A DNA stretch of 59,255 nucleotides from SUG2458 sp051872335. Its GTDB lineage: Bacteria > Bacillota_I > Bacilli_A > RFN20 > CAG-826. The stretch is taken from positions 1 through 59,255 of the forward strand of contig JBJEDT010000051.1 of assembly GCA_051872335.1 (NCBI GenBank), read 5' to 3'. The position numbers and the translations under genes were made by a program. Below, one piece after another: positions 25,212 through 35,032 of the stretch (the first letter of the stretch is position 1; every line of letters begins with the position of its first letter). The notes beneath the pieces were generated by a model. The model worked only from the letters and a program-made list of their open reading frames with translations, did no database searches and was not told the origin of the DNA.

Positions 25212-26033
25212 CTAAAGATTTTTAACTTTTGATATTAATCTTTCAATATATTTATAAGAATCTAGTTCTTCAATTTTACCTTCATCAACAGCTTTAGCAA
25301 TAGAAGGATTTAATGGAATTCTTCCTAGAACTTCTAAATTAAATTCTTTTGCAATTTCATCAATATGAGACTTTCCATAGATTTCTATTTTTTCATTACA
25401 GTTTGGACATTCTACGTATGACATATTTTCAACAATACCTAATACAGGAACATTCATAGTATTAGCCATTTTGACAGCTTTTTTTACAATCATTGAAACA
25501 AGTTCTTGTGGTGAAGTTACAATTACAATTCCATCAACTGGTAATTGTTGAAAAATAGTTAATGGTACATCTCCAGTTCCTGGTGGCATATCACATAATA
25601 AATAATCAATATCAGTCCATAAAACATCTGTGTAAAACTGAGTTACCATTGTTGAAATCATACTGCCTCTCCAAATAATTGGATCATCATCATTTTCTAA
25701 AAACATATTTGATGAAATAACTTCAACACCATCATTACTAATTGCTGGATAAATAAAATTATTCTCTCCCATTGCACGCTCATGAATTCCAAAACATTGT
25801 GGAATTGAAGGGCCAGTAATATCAGCATCAATAATACCTACTCTAACTTCACTTTTATTTAATCCAACCGCTAGTAAAGAGGTAACTAATGATTTACCTA
25901 CTCCACCTTTACCAGAAACAATCCCGATTACATGACGTACACTACTGTTTTCATTAAGCTTAGCTTTTTCTATTTTTCTAGAACTGCAATTAGCACTACA
26001 ACTACTGCAGTCGTGATTACAACTTTCACTCAT
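25212..26033 (-). CDS. mrp: Mrp/ApbC-family P-loop ATPase (Fe-S carrier)
   Basis: A 273-residue ATPase that carries Fe-S clusters. The N-terminus is cysteine-rich (CNHDCSSCSANCSS), as in NBP35-like and many Bacillota forms. The deviant Walker A is GKGGVGKS at about 41, then DADITGPSIP and DYLLCDMPPGTGDVPLT. A CxxC pair (VECPNCNEKIEIYG) near 200 holds the bridging cluster in dimers. TTGAGG precedes the ATG. It lies between yigZ and pepP in one direction. Confidence 0.93.
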   Translation of the reverse strand: MSESCNHDCSSCSANCSSRKIEKAKLNENSSVRHVIGIVSGKGGVGKSLVTSLLAVGLNKSEVRVGIIDADITGPSIPQCFGIHERAMGENNFIYPAISNDGVEVISSNMFLENDDDPIIWRGSMISTMVTQFYTDVLWTDIDYLLCDMPPGTGDVPLTIFQQLPVDGIVIVTSPQELVSMIVKKAVKMANTMNVPVLGIVENMSYVECPNCNEKIEIYGKSHIDEIAKEFNLEVLGRIPLNPSIAKAVDEGKIEELDSYKYIERLISKVKNL

Positions 26034-26043
26034 AACTTTTACC

Positions 26044-26637
26044 TCAAACTAATACTTCGTCCTTTTTTAAAAATGTAATATTAAGTTTACCATTAAAAAA
26101 AGAATTTACATCTTCTATAATATCACTTTCACTATAAATTTCTAAAGAAATACACTCAAAAAATTCAATATTTTTAATTGTAATATTATTATATTGACAA
26201 TATTTCTTAAAAGTATCAAAATCCGAATGCTGAATTTCAACTCTATAAATATTGCAAGTTTTTATTTCTAATAATTTAGCTTTATTAATAACTGATAAAG
26301 AAGAATCTACATAAGTCCTTAATAATCTTGAAGCACCTAATAAAATTCCACCGAAATAACGTACAACAATTAATAAAACATTATTTAATTGCCTCTTTTG
26401 TAGTAAATCTTGTATTGGTCTACCAGCAGTACCTTTTGGTTCACCATCGTCAGAACTCTTATAATTACCATTAATACAGTAGCTATAGCAAACATGTCTT
26501 GCTTTTGGATGCTCTTTTCTCATTGCTAAAAGAATATTCTTAGCATCACTCTCATTACAACAAGGAATTAAATAAGAAATAAAAGAAGAACGTTCCACTT
26601 CAATTTCATTTTTATACTCTTGATTGACTGTATACAT
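26044..26637 (-). CDS. yigZ: YigZ/IMPACT family protein
   Basis: A 197-residue member of the UPF0029/IMPACT family. The signature SSDDGEPKGTAGRPIQDLL is present, preceded by HPKARHVCYSYCI and followed by VVRYFGGILLGASRLLRTY. The C-terminal DUF1949-like domain is weaker. The bacterial function is not settled; a ribosome- or translation-linked role has been suggested for the eukaryotic relatives. AAAGGAG precedes the ATG. A hairpin without a T-run lies between it and the giant CvpA-like gene upstream, so readthrough is possible. Confidence 0.9.
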   Translation of the reverse strand: MYTVNQEYKNEIEVERSSFISYLIPCCNESDAKNILLAMRKEHPKARHVCYSYCINGNYKSSDDGEPKGTAGRPIQDLLQKRQLNNVLLIVVRYFGGILLGASRLLRTYVDSSLSVINKAKLLEIKTCNIYRVEIQHSDFDTFKKYCQYNNITIKNIEFFECISLEIYSESDIIEDVNSFFNGKLNITFLKKDEVLV

Positions 26638-26661
26638 TACGTTCTCCTTTCTAACTTAAGC

Positions 26662-26685
26662 AAAGGTGATCAAAAGACCACCTTT
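26662..26685 (-). terminator. hairpin between the CvpA-like gene and yigZ
   Basis: AAAGGTGATC / GACCACCTTT, a 10-bp stem with one G-T pair. The minus-strand side lacks a T-run, so it may be a weak terminator or an RNA-stability element. Confidence 0.4.
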
Positions 26686-26698
26686 ACAAATTTAAACT

Positions 26699-29600
26699 TT
26701 AAATTAAACCAACAATTGAATTAATTTGAACAGCAATTGGATTTAAAACATATGATGCTTCAATTACACCTATTAACTTATTATACTTTGTATTATTTGT
26801 TTTGTATAAATTAATTAATGTTGCATCATTGATTGTTGAAACATCTAAATCTTGGTAGACCTTAATAATGTTGATAATTCTATCATTTTCTCCAACAATA
26901 CTGAGACTTTCATCTGAAATCCATTGTTTACCAGTATCTAATGTATCAAATGTTACCTCTAATATTCTCGATGATAAAGTAACTTCATTATCTTCATCAG
27001 AAGCAGACTTATCATAATATGAAGTCAATCCAGTAGAATTAATAGAATAGAATATTAAGTTTTCAAATGGTGTTTTAATAGTTCTTGAAGTTTCACCTTC
27101 TGCATAATCAGCACTAGTATTAAATACTTTAGAAGCTGCTAACATATCAAATATTTCTTTCAACCTATCTGTATTAATAAGTCGAATATTAGTGAAGTTA
27201 TTATCACCATTAATAAATGGAATCAATTTTGCTACATATGAAATTTCAGTATCATATAATGTTATTTCATTTGTAATAGTACCATCTGTAATATTAGTTA
27301 AATAATAATTAGGAACAGCTCCGCCAAACATATCATTTTTAACAGTAGAATTTAATGATACATAACCATCTTTAATCAAGCCACCAATACTTGGATGTAA
27401 TATATATGAATGATTAACAGATCCTAATAAATCTTTAATTTGTTCTTCACTTAATCCTGAAATATCACCACTAGCGAAATTATCTAAGCCACTATTCTTA
27501 AAGGCATTTACTAGATTAATTAGCATATCGATTTCATCATTATTAGATTCTTCTTTATTCCATCCATAACTATTATTAAATGTTACAGCTAATATTCTGC
27601 CATTTACTGTAGTTCCTTCTTGATAATAAGAAGATAAACCAGTTTTCCCAATAAAATAAGAAACTAATTGTTCAAAACATGTTAGATCAATTCTATATGT
27701 ATCAGCTTTAGAAACATCAGTCAAAGTATTAAATATATCACTTTCTTCAAGTGCTCTTAATAATCCATCTAAATTTCCTGTATCGAAAGTTGAAATATCT
27801 TCAAAGTTAATACTCATACTTTCAACATAACCAAGTATAGTAGGAATATATAACAATTGTTTTTTGAATTCATCTCTATTATCAATTTCAGTTAAGAATT
27901 TTGTGTTTGCATCTGATAGTGTAACACCTTCAATTGATATAGGAGATGAACCACCTTTAATAGCATTATCAATCGCATTAATTGTAATAGTTTTAAACGA
28001 TGTTGAGTCACACAAAGCAATAATTAATGTTTCTAATTGAGCTGAAGTAAATGAACCAGAATTAATACCATCTAAGCCACCAGTTAAGCCTTGTATTGCG
28101 TTAATTACTCCACAAATAGCATCAATTTCTTCATTAGCACAAATTGTATCTTTCCAATTTGTATTTGTGAAATCTGTTTTAGACATTGCATATTCAGTAT
28201 CACTAGCATCTCCATAATCTTTCATATATGTTTCAAGTGCACTGATTCCTTTTAGTAAATCATGTAAATAAAGTCCAAATGCATCTTCACTACCAAACAT
28301 TTGAGAAGAAGAGAAAGCTTTTAATAAATTACCGACTTTTTCCACATCACTATTTAGCCAATCAATGTTTTCCAACTCACCACTAAAACCTTCTTTAAAT
28401 TTACTAATAATGTCATTTAGAGTTGCACCTTCATCAGCCCATGAAGTTACATATGTAAATGATACATTGTCATGGCCATTAACAATTGATCCTAAAGCAT
28501 TATCTAAAACTGATCCAAATGTTTTTGAAATAAGTGTAGAACCATCGATTGTTCCAAGTAATGTTTCAATTTTTGTACCATCAACAGACTCAAGAGAAGT
28601 TGAAGTAACAATCATATCAATTAAATCTTGCTCTTTAATAGTGCCAAATATATTTGCAATTCCTTCGATTTCTAAATCCCAATTGTCAACCATATCATAA
28701 TCCGGTTTTGATTCTCCGGGATAGAAGCCAATACTATCAAATGAGTCATTATCAAATATAACATCTAATATTTTATAGAAATTACACTTTTCTGAACCAG
28801 TAACAGCAGGATTCAAAATTTTTGATTTATAAAATGTTTTTAATACATTTTCGAGTTTATCAACTTTTAATCCACTAATAATATCGCTTGCAGTTTCACC
28901 CGATAAAGAATCACTTAAATCTAGAATATCACTATAGCAATCAAGTAATAAACCTAATTCTTCACCATATTTAATATTTCTAAAATTCAAATCTGAGCCA
29001 CTAATAGGTATTTCTGAACCAAAATCTAAAGTACTTGTCATTTTTTCTAATAAAGAAGGAACAACAGTAGATAAGATTTTTGATTGGTCAATATAAGTAC
29101 CACTCTTTTTTAAAGCTTCTTTTTGAGTATCATTATTTAAATCAAGTGAACCTTCAGTTAATCCACTATCAACAACTAAATACTTTGTAGCATACAACAA
29201 TGAATTGAATTCTGTACATACACTACTTTTTGTATTTAACGACTTTATCACTTCATCATAATTATTTCTATCAGTTTCGCTAAATGCTCCTTCTTGCATA
29301 GAAGCTAATAAGTCATAGACTTGATCCATTAATTTATCAAATGAACAGAAAATAATATCACTATCTAGTAAGAAAGAGTCTCTATCGTAAGTTAATCCAC
29401 TTTCTTGAATTCCAGTAATTAAAGAAATTACTTTTGTAAAATTTTCACCCTTTAATAAATCATCAATAATGCTAGAACTTTCAGCTTCTTTTCTAGTGAT
29501 ATTGTTTAAATGTTTCTTTTCACTAGATTCTTCAGTTTCTTCACTTGACGAACTACTAAATAATAAATCATTAATATTAACATCAGCAACATCATATAAA

Positions 29601-31039
29601 CCTGTAACGAAATCATATATAATACATAATTCTTTACCCCATTTAATCGTTTTATAATCGTCCCATTTTGAAGTTAAATATACTCCTAATCCAGTAGGAT
29701 TTCCTTCTTCATCAACTTGAGATGCATAATTATGAATAATTGCAGGGACAATATTTGCTAAGAAATCAGATTTATCAATTAATTCAAATGCATTTCTAAA
29801 TGCAGCGCGTTCTTCTAAATTCTCAACTGGTAAACCAAAAGTAGAAGTACCATCTGTTAAGGAAGTAATAATACCTGAATCATACAAACAATTATAAATG
29901 TCTTTAATATTTTTTAATTCTCCACTCCATGAAACAGAAGATAGATCAATTTTATTTATGTCAAGAACCTTAATAGCATCAAGGTAATTCATTGCTAGGT
30001 TTCCAATAATAGAAAGTAAATTTGTAAATAATGAGGAATCAATTAATACGGTTAAGAAATAACTCATAAAATCTTTTCCAAATAAAGCAGCTTGATTAAA
30101 TGTGCCATCACTATTAATAACACCTTCTTCAATCAATGAAAACCCTATATCAAGAAGAGTAGTTACTTCATCATAGAAATATATCTTCTCTCCATTAAGT
30201 TCACCATTAGCAAAAAGATCCATTAACTTAGCATCAATAGTTTTTCCATCTTTATCAGCAGTAATAAAGAATGTTTGAGCTAAAATACTATTATCATATG
30301 CTTCAATAAAACTCATTAAATTATTATATGTATCATCTGATAATGGTGTACCATCTTCTTTATTGTGTTTTTGGCCAACATTATCAACAGTATTAATTAA
30401 AGATGATAAGGGAGAAATAAACATACTTATTACTATAATTGAATTAACAAAACCAATTCCAAGACTTCCTAATTTATTAAGAAGTGATTTTTTCTTTTTC
30501 TTTTCTTCTCCTGCATTTTCTTTCTTTGACTTACTTTTTTCAAATAAAGGACCGATTAATAATTTATATAAAATAAATCCAATTAATTTGAAAATTGTTA
30601 CAACTAATAACATCCAAATTAAGAAAACAAATAATGATATAAACATTGCAACAAGTTGTTCAAATAGTGAAATAATAGATGGCTCATTTAACAACCAATA
30701 TTGAATTGTTGCAGGATCTTCTCCTGCCATAGCCATTGCTACATTAGTAAGAGTTTCATGAACAGTTGTACCAACAATAACATTTTCGCCAACTGTTAAT
30801 GATATGTTATAACTAGATATATCGATGTTTCCAATTGTTCCTGAAATTCCCGCCGTTACAAATATTCCAATTATAATAAAAACACAGTTCCAAACTAGTT
30901 TATAAGTGTTTCGAATTATGCCTTTACGCATACCAAGTAACGCACCTAACAAAGTTAAGCCTAGAATAACAAAAAACAACACATTTGCAATAGTAGTTAC
31001 TAATGAAAAATCCACTAAAGAAATTAAATTTAATGACAT
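26699..31039 (-). CDS. giant CvpA-like membrane protein with repeated extracytosolic region
   Basis: A 1446-residue protein, the largest in the window. The N-terminal 220 residues resemble a CvpA domain: membrane segments at about 15-35, 45-65, 115-150 and 195-215, with LLGALLGMRKGIIRN after the first. A Lys-rich cytosolic loop (SKSKKENAGEEKKKKK) precedes the fourth segment. The remaining 1200 residues have no membrane segment and are rich in Ser, Asp, Asn and Thr. They contain diverged repeats: TGLSSYYQEG and TGLTSYYDKS, and GRILAVTFN and SRILEVTFD, about 200 residues apart, plus other copies with L-LL-S-FN patterns. CvpA proteins are normally below 250 residues. Its function is unknown; cell-surface scaffold or adhesion is an inference. 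Confidence 0.7.
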   Translation of the reverse strand: MSLNLISLVDFSLVTTIANVLFFVILGLTLLGALLGMRKGIIRNTYKLVWNCVFIIIGIFVTAGISGTIGNIDISSYNISLTVGENVIVGTTVHETLTNVAMAMAGEDPATIQYWLLNEPSIISLFEQLVAMFISLFVFLIWMLLVVTIFKLIGFILYKLLIGPLFEKSKSKKENAGEEKKKKKSLLNKLGSLGIGFVNSIIVISMFISPLSSLINTVDNVGQKHNKEDGTPLSDDTYNNLMSFIEAYDNSILAQTFFITADKDGKTIDAKLMDLFANGELNGEKIYFYDEVTTLLDIGFSLIEEGVINSDGTFNQAALFGKDFMSYFLTVLIDSSLFTNLLSIIGNLAMNYLDAIKVLDINKIDLSSVSWSGELKNIKDIYNCLYDSGIITSLTDGTSTFGLPVENLEERAAFRNAFELIDKSDFLANIVPAIIHNYASQVDEEGNPTGLGVYLTSKWDDYKTIKWGKELCIIYDFVTGLYDVADVNINDLLFSSSSSEETEESSEKKHLNNITRKEAESSSIIDDLLKGENFTKVISLITGIQESGLTYDRDSFLLDSDIIFCSFDKLMDQVYDLLASMQEGAFSETDRNNYDEVIKSLNTKSSVCTEFNSLLYATKYLVVDSGLTEGSLDLNNDTQKEALKKSGTYIDQSKILSTVVPSLLEKMTSTLDFGSEIPISGSDLNFRNIKYGEELGLLLDCYSDILDLSDSLSGETASDIISGLKVDKLENVLKTFYKSKILNPAVTGSEKCNFYKILDVIFDNDSFDSIGFYPGESKPDYDMVDNWDLEIEGIANIFGTIKEQDLIDMIVTSTSLESVDGTKIETLLGTIDGSTLISKTFGSVLDNALGSIVNGHDNVSFTYVTSWADEGATLNDIISKFKEGFSGELENIDWLNSDVEKVGNLLKAFSSSQMFGSEDAFGLYLHDLLKGISALETYMKDYGDASDTEYAMSKTDFTNTNWKDTICANEEIDAICGVINAIQGLTGGLDGINSGSFTSAQLETLIIALCDSTSFKTITINAIDNAIKGGSSPISIEGVTLSDANTKFLTEIDNRDEFKKQLLYIPTILGYVESMSINFEDISTFDTGNLDGLLRALEESDIFNTLTDVSKADTYRIDLTCFEQLVSYFIGKTGLSSYYQEGTTVNGRILAVTFNNSYGWNKEESNNDEIDMLINLVNAFKNSGLDNFASGDISGLSEEQIKDLLGSVNHSYILHPSIGGLIKDGYVSLNSTVKNDMFGGAVPNYYLTNITDGTITNEITLYDTEISYVAKLIPFINGDNNFTNIRLINTDRLKEIFDMLAASKVFNTSADYAEGETSRTIKTPFENLIFYSINSTGLTSYYDKSASDEDNEVTLSSRILEVTFDTLDTGKQWISDESLSIVGENDRIINIIKVYQDLDVSTINDATLINLYKTNNTKYNKLIGVIEASYVLNPIAVQINSIVGLI

Positions 31040-31171
31040 ATGTCATCGCCCCCTGTTTAATTATGGAATAAAATTCTTACATTAAAATTATACACAAAAT
31101 ATTTACTAAAAAAAAGTTATTATATATAATTTATTTAATATATAATAAAAGAAGCACTACTGGAGGTCATT

Positions 31172-32002
31172 ATGGAAAATTCAACAGAAGAAATTACAAA
31201 AGAGTCATACCATTTTGAATGTAAACATTACAATATGTCACCAATTAAACATATTGCTATCTTTTTATTAGGATTTGCAGGATTACAAATTATTTCATTC
31301 TTGGTTGGTATTATTGTAGCATCTGTTTTAACAGGTAAAGGATATGACTTACAGAGTTCACTTATTGAACTTAATAAGTACTTAGCTGGAGAAACTTACA
31401 ATGCCTCAATATTAAGCCCTTATTTGACTTATGCAATAAATGTACAAGTTATTTCATATGTTATTGTTGCTATAGGTTGTGTATTATCATTACTTATGAA
31501 TGATTTAGTAAATATTGCTAAAGATTTTAAAAATAAAAAGAGTTGGATTAATGGTTTTACTTTTGGAGCTCTTTTAATTGCAGGTGGTTCATTTATAGGT
31601 ATAATTATCAACTTAATTAGAGGATCATCTGATGTCAATGCTAATGAATCAATGATTAGACTTTTAACAGACAATTATTATATTCCTATGTTTATTGTCA
31701 CAGTTTTTTGTGCTCCTATTGTTGAAGAAGTAACTTATAGACTTTGCGTTTTTGGATTTTTAAATAAGAAAAATAAATGGTTAGCATTAATTGTAAGTGC
31801 CTTAATATTTGCATTCTTGCATTTTGATTTCACAGCAACAGGTGATGATATGATTAATGAACTATGGAACTTACCAACTTACATTTATTCAGGTGTTATT
31901 TTAGCATTAGCATATAGTAGAGAAGGAAGACTTTCTGATTCTATTATTGCTCACGCAATGAATAATATGTTATCAATGCTTATAATGCTCTTACCAGCAT
32001 AA
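31172..32002 (+). CDS. CPBP-family intramembrane glutamic protease (CAAX/Abi)
   Basis: A 276-residue membrane protein of about eight segments. The motifs of the CPBP/Rce1-like family are present: APIVEEVTYRLCVFG (EExxxR), FAFLHFDF (His) and IIAHAMNNMLSML (HxxxN). Members process prenylated proteins, peptides or bacteriocin precursors within the membrane. GGAGG precedes the ATG. It starts a run of four genes in one direction (protease, methyltransferase, TraX, thioredoxin). Confidence 0.87.
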   Translation: MENSTEEITKESYHFECKHYNMSPIKHIAIFLLGFAGLQIISFLVGIIVASVLTGKGYDLQSSLIELNKYLAGETYNASILSPYLTYAINVQVISYVIVAIGCVLSLLMNDLVNIAKDFKNKKSWINGFTFGALLIAGGSFIGIIINLIRGSSDVNANESMIRLLTDNYYIPMFIVTVFCAPIVEEVTYRLCVFGFLNKKNKWLALIVSALIFAFLHFDFTATGDDMINELWNLPTYIYSGVILALAYSREGRLSDSIIAHAMNNMLSMLIMLLPA

Positions 32003-32011
32003 AATAAATAT

Positions 32012-33163
32012 ATGATTAGTAAATTATTTATGTATTTTGAAGATGAAAACTTTATAGAAGCTATCATCTCAGATAAAGAAAAAATTAATAAAACAGATAT
32101 TAATAAAATTGTTCTTAAAAGAGTTATTTTAGATAACTCTTTTTCTGGTTATCAAGCTGCTGAATACACAAAAACACAAGTTAAACATATTAATATTGAA
32201 CAAAATAAACTTCACGATTATCTTTTAAATAAACAAGTTTTATATCGCCAATATTTAATTAAGACAAAATCTAATATTATTCATGGGATAAAAAATGGTA
32301 ATAAATTAAAAATAAGTATTGAAAATAATGATGGTCCGTGCCATATAAATGTTCAAAATAATAGACAAAAAAATTACATTCTTAATGATGGTGATAATTT
32401 GGACTTTCTTGTAGAGCAAGGTGTTATGTCATCAAATTATCGTGTTAAAGCCGACATGCAACATAAGTTTAGACAAATAAATCGTTTTTTAGAATTTATT
32501 AAAGATATTGAAACATATCTACCAAATGATAGGTCAATTCACATAATTGACTTTGGTTGTGGTAAATCATACCTTACATTTGCTGTATACCATTATTTAC
32601 ATAATATGTTAAAAAAAGATATTTATATTCATGGTTTAGATTTAAAAGAACAAGTTATTAAAGATTGCAATGCATTAGCAAAAAAATTAAACTACAATAA
32701 TTTATTCTTTGAAATTGGAGATATATCAACATATAAATGTCCTTATGATGTTGATATGGTTATGACATTACATGCTTGTGACACAGCTACAGATTACGCA
32801 TTGTATAATGCTATTAAATGGAATGCAAAAGTAATTTTATCAGTTCCGTGTTGCCAACACGAAATTAATAAACAAATCAAAAATGAAGATTTTTCTTCAA
32901 TTTTCAAGTATGGAATAATACAAGAAAGAACTTCTTCTTTAATTACTGATGCATTAAGAGCTAATTTATTAGAATTACAAGGCTATCGTACTCAAATATT
33001 AGAATTTATTGATATTGAACACACACCCAAAAATCTTTTAATTAGAGCTATAAAAACTGGTTCTCCAAAAAATGATTGGACAAAAATTGATAAATTCACT
33101 GAACAATTTTCAATAAACCCAACTCTATATCGTCTTTTAAGAGGTAATAAAAATGAAAAATAA
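32012..33163 (+). CDS. class I SAM-dependent methyltransferase (Methyltransf_32 type)
   Basis: A 383-residue protein. The N-terminal 150 residues are of unknown fold. The Rossmann methyltransferase domain follows with motif I HIIDFGCGKSYLTFAVY, then YIHGLDLKEQVI, and the conserved downstream ALHACDTAT-like VMTLHACDTATDYAL and LSVPCCQHEIN. This pattern matches the METTL25/Methyltransf_32 family; RNA or small-molecule substrates are not known. No clear ribosome binding site precedes the ATG, so translation may be coupled to the protease gene. The next gene overlaps its end by 11 bases. Confidence 0.82.
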   Translation: MISKLFMYFEDENFIEAIISDKEKINKTDINKIVLKRVILDNSFSGYQAAEYTKTQVKHINIEQNKLHDYLLNKQVLYRQYLIKTKSNIIHGIKNGNKLKISIENNDGPCHINVQNNRQKNYILNDGDNLDFLVEQGVMSSNYRVKADMQHKFRQINRFLEFIKDIETYLPNDRSIHIIDFGCGKSYLTFAVYHYLHNMLKKDIYIHGLDLKEQVIKDCNALAKKLNYNNLFFEIGDISTYKCPYDVDMVMTLHACDTATDYALYNAIKWNAKVILSVPCCQHEINKQIKNEDFSSIFKYGIIQERTSSLITDALRANLLELQGYRTQILEFIDIEHTPKNLLIRAIKTGSPKNDWTKIDKFTEQFSINPTLYRLLRGNKNEK

Positions 33164-34004
33164 AACTTTTTTATCCTCTTTGGTTTTAAAAATATTAGCA
33201 ATTTTCTTTATGACATTTGATCATATAGGATTATTGTTTTTAACTCCTTATGCATCAACAAATAGTTCTTTAGGTATTTTATATTGGATACTTCGAATAT
33301 TAGGAAGATTTTCATTTCCTCTTTTTGCATTTTTAATTAGTGAAGGATTAACACATACATCAAATAGATTAAAATACATATTTCGCTTAAGTATTATGGC
33401 TTTAATAATTGGTGTATCGATTATAGTTATTGAAAATGTTTCTACAACAGTTATTCCTTTAAATAATATTTTTGTCGATCTTTGTTTGGGTGCTTCTTTA
33501 GTTACTTGCTTAGAACTTAACAAATTTAAAAAATTTTATGCATTAATTCCATTAGGAATATTTATTCTTTCACTAACAAATGGATATTTGGATTATCTTC
33601 CAACATCAGCATTTAATACGCAATATTCTTTTTACGGAGTAATTTTAATTTTAGTTTTCTATTTTATTAAAAAATTATATAAAATTTATTCAAAAAATTA
33701 TTGTGAGAATTACCAAATTGATTATGAAGGTTTTGCTTTAACAGATAATAGTCAATTCTTGAGCAATATATTTGCATCTTTGGCATTGATTATAGTAAAT
33801 TTATTGTGTTGGATGATATTTAAGGTATTTCCAACATTGGATAATATTTATTATAGTATTCATATTTTCTCTATATTTGCATTTATATTTATTTTGTTTT
33901 ATAACGGAAAACTTGGATATAATAAAAAATGGTTTAAAATTGGTACATATGTATATTATCCATTACATTTAATTATCTTATTTTTATTATCATTAATACT
34001 TTAG
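33153..34004 (+). CDS. TraX-family membrane protein
   Basis: A 283-residue multi-spanning protein. The opening LKILAIFFMTFDHIGLLFL, followed by LRILGRFSFPLFAFLISEGL, is the TraX signature. TraX in F plasmids acetylates pilin; chromosomal homologues in Bacillota are of unknown substrate and belong to the acyltransferase-like membrane fold. About eight segments are seen. AGAGG precedes the ATG, which overlaps the methyltransferase gene. The thioredoxin gene follows 12 bases later. Confidence 0.85.
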   Translation: MKNKTFLSSLVLKILAIFFMTFDHIGLLFLTPYASTNSSLGILYWILRILGRFSFPLFAFLISEGLTHTSNRLKYIFRLSIMALIIGVSIIVIENVSTTVIPLNNIFVDLCLGASLVTCLELNKFKKFYALIPLGIFILSLTNGYLDYLPTSAFNTQYSFYGVILILVFYFIKKLYKIYSKNYCENYQIDYEGFALTDNSQFLSNIFASLALIIVNLLCWMIFKVFPTLDNIYYSIHIFSIFAFIFILFYNGKLGYNKKWFKIGTYVYYPLHLIILFLLSLIL

Positions 34005-34016
34005 GAGGAACTATAA

Positions 34017-34328
34017 ATGATTAAAAATTTATTAAGTGAAGAAGAATTTAACAAAGTTACTGATGAAGGAAATGTAATTGTTGACTTTTACGCTACATGG
34101 TGTGGCCCTTGCCGTATGCTAGCACCAATTATGGAAGAATTAAGTGAGGAAAATACAAACATAACATTTGCAAAAATTGATGTTGATGAAGTATCTCAAG
34201 TTGCAAGTAGATATATGATTGCTTCAATTCCTACTTTACTTTTCTTTAAAGATGGTACTCTAGTAGAAACTCAAATTGGTTTTTCTTCAAAAGAAGCTTT
34301 AGAAGCTAAAATAAAAGAATTATTTTAA
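34017..34328 (+). CDS. trxA: thioredoxin
   Basis: A 103-residue cytosolic thioredoxin with the active site WCGPCR at about 27-32 (VDFYATWCGPCRMLAPIM), the buried Asp in the preceding strand, the cis-Pro region ASIPTLLFFKDG, and the usual C-terminal helix. It reduces disulfides in partner proteins. TAGGAGG precedes the ATG. It is the last gene of the CPBP-methyltransferase-TraX run. Confidence 0.97.
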   Translation: MIKNLLSEEEFNKVTDEGNVIVDFYATWCGPCRMLAPIMEELSEENTNITFAKIDVDEVSQVASRYMIASIPTLLFFKDGTLVETQIGFSSKEALEAKIKELF

Positions 34329-34330
34329 GT

Positions 34331-34359
34331 AAGTAGAGCAGGTTTTACCTGCTTTACTT
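34331..34359 (+). terminator. hairpin after trxA
   Basis: A 13-bp stem with one G-T pair: AGCAGGT/ACCTGCT plus outer AAGTAG/TTACTT, loop TTT. No T-run follows, so termination is likely but not certain. Confidence 0.5.
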
Positions 34360-34378
34360 AAAAAGTTTAAAAAAATAC

Positions 34379-34407
34379 TTGATTAAGAAATTATATTTTG
34401 ATATTAT
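34379..34407 (+). promoter_or_regulatory. promoter of the tRNA-Asp/Gly unit
   Basis: TTGATT (34379-34384), exactly 17 bases, TATTAT (34402-34407). The expected start is near 34414, about 20 bases before tRNA-Asp. Confidence 0.6.
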
Positions 34408-34434
34408 TATTAAGGCATCACCAGAGAAGCCTGT

Positions 34435-34510
34435 GGACCAGTGGTGTAGCGGTTAACATGCCTCCCTGTCACGGAGGAGATCGCGAGTTCGATTCTCGTC
34501 TGGTCCGCCA
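34435..34510 (+). tRNA. tRNA-Asp (GTC)
   Basis: 76 bases including an encoded CCA. The acceptor stem GGACCAG pairs with CTGGTCC (34500-34506), the discriminator is G, and the anticodon stem CCTCC/GGAGG encloses the loop CTGTCAC with GTC at 34468-34470. T-loop GTTCGATTC is present. Confidence 0.97.
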
Positions 34511-34518
34511 TCTAATAT

Positions 34519-34592
34519 GCAGATGTAGTTCAATGGTAGAACTTCAGCCTTCCAAGCTGACTACGCGGGTTCGATTCTCGTCATCTGCTCCA
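34519..34592 (+). tRNA. tRNA-Gly (TCC)
   Basis: 74 bases including CCA. Acceptor GCAGATG pairs with CATCTGC (34582-34588), discriminator T, anticodon stem TCAGC/GCTGA with loop CTTCCAA (anticodon TCC), and T-loop GTTCGATTC. It is 8 bases downstream of tRNA-Asp in the same transcript. Confidence 0.97.
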
Positions 34593-34601
34593 TTGTATTT
34601 A

Positions 34602-34631
34602 AAAGTACGATTGAATCGTACTTTTTTATTT
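34602..34631 (+). terminator. terminator of the tRNA unit
   Basis: AAAGTACGAT (34602-34611), loop TGA, ATCGTACTTT (34615-34624), then T-rich sequence. Confidence 0.85.
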
Positions 34632-34651
34632 TTGAATGTAAAAAATATGTT

Positions 34652-35032
34652 TTATTCATCATCTTTTTTACTATCTTTATTATTCTTACCTATTTTTAAT
34701 TTGTTTTTTATATGATTAATATCTTTTTTTAATTCTAATGACATTTCATTCAATATTTTCTTTGTTTTTTCATCTTTCTTAAAAAATACTTTTTGAAAAA
34801 CCATTGCTAATGGAATTGTTATAAGTTTTTCAGGAGTTATAGGTAACCATAGTATAGCGATATAAGATGTTCCAACATAAGCCATCCAACTTATTTCGAA
34901 TTTTGTTCCTATTATAATAAATATATAAGCCCAACCATTTGTTATCATCCATGAAATACTAAAGCATAATAAAAATCTTAAATTTAAAAATGGACGTAAA
35001 TATTTCTTTAATTTCTCAATTAACTTCTTCAT
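34652..35032 (-). CDS. small membrane protein with basic C-terminal tail
   Basis: A 126-residue protein of unknown function. The N-terminus is basic (KKLIEKLKKYLR). Two membrane segments lie at about 20-42 (FLLCFSISWMITNGWAYIFI) and 47-70, with a conserved-looking NGWAYI motif. A charged C-terminal helix follows (KKDEKTKKILNEMSLELKKD). This layout is common among small Bacillota membrane proteins without an assigned role. The ribosome binding site is weak. It is convergent with the tRNA unit and divergent from the HAD gene. Confidence 0.65.
   Translation of the reverse strand: MKKLIEKLKKYLRPFLNLRFLLCFSISWMITNGWAYIFIIIGTKFEISWMAYVGTSYIAILWLPITPEKLITIPLAMVFQKVFFKKDEKTKKILNEMSLELKKDINHIKNKLKIGKNNKDSKKDDE

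Noticed and set aside
30363..30704. Open frames opposite the giant CvpA-like gene
   Set aside because: They are antisense shadows with no ribosome binding site or family signal; the same holds for those at 28365 and 29469.
34398..34715. A 105-codon open frame on the plus strand
   Set aside because: It runs through tRNA-Asp, tRNA-Gly and their terminator and has no protein-family resemblance.
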